Of a stretch of 32,098 nucleotides of DNA, positions 32,076 through 32,098 are shown in pieces. The notes under the pieces are model-generated. The model searched no databases and had not been told where the DNA came from. It worked only from the letters and a program-made list of their open reading frames with translations. Positions within the stretch are counted from its first letter, which is position 1. Every line of letters begins with the position of its first letter. The translations under genes and the position numbers were made by a program. This DNA comes from an uncultured Kiritimatiellota bacterium. GTDB lineage: Bacteria; Verrucomicrobiota; Kiritimatiellia; RFP12; UBA1067. The stretch lies in contig CAKUCX010000039.1 in NCBI GenBank assembly GCA_934643865.1, forward strand, positions 1-32,098. The letters run 5' to 3'.

Positions 32076-32098
32076 GGGGAGTAGGAAGAGGTAAGGCA

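Overview
This is a GC-rich chromosomal window that reads like a fermentative, Gram-negative-type anaerobe. The best fit is the PVC superphylum, of the Kiritimatiellota/Lentisphaerota/Verrucomicrobiota kind; this is inferred from gene content, and no rRNA gene is present. Supporting content is a bifunctional AdhE, a sensory [FeFe]-hydrogenase module, an LptF/LptG permease (so an outer membrane with LPS), secreted DUF1080 and GH13 proteins, and a RhaT-KduI-KduD uronate cluster. No tRNA, rRNA, CRISPR array, transposase or phage gene was found.

Layout. Bases 1-2692 (+): tail of an unidentified gene, a membrane/TPR protein and a lipoprotein, joined by 4-base stop/start overlaps. Bases 2643-17224 (-): FmdB-like zinc ribbon; PP2C/SpoIIE phosphatase; sensory [FeFe]-hydrogenase with PAS domain; thioredoxin-like [2Fe-2S] protein; secreted metzincin protease; phosphotransferase-fold protein; AdhE; secreted ADP-ribosylglycohydrolase-fold protein; DUF1846 protein; NifU-like scaffold. 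Bases 17342-22443 (+): MOP/MATE-type membrane protein, AspRS, CPBP membrane protease, MtaB-type radical SAM methylthiotransferase. Bases 22420-31866 (-), read from right to left: RhaT-type transporter, KduI, KduD, LptF/G, double DUF1080 protein, and a 1284-residue protein with two intact GH13 amylase domains plus what looks like a third, decayed one.

How they work together. The phosphatase, hydrogenase and [2Fe-2S] protein look like an H2/redox-sensing signalling unit near the fermentative AdhE. The right-hand block looks like import and conversion of uronate-type sugars plus secreted glycan breakdown, with an LPS-export gene embedded in it. AspRS carries the histidine typical of non-discriminating enzymes.

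The most unusual content is non-coding. (1) An AT-rich octamer element (TTAAGTGG/TTAAGTAG, with inverted copies at its far end) occupies two intercistronic gaps and in both cases supplies the stop codon of the upstream gene. (2) A GC-rich hairpin family (variants A and B) occurs as eight tandem 33-bp units before the phosphotransferase gene and as scattered copies around adhE. The two variants differ at two stem positions by compensatory changes, which argues that the folded structure is what is kept. (3) All six recognisable promoters are of extended -10 type (TGN before the -10 hexamer), and two lie so close to the ATG that the mRNAs should be almost leaderless.
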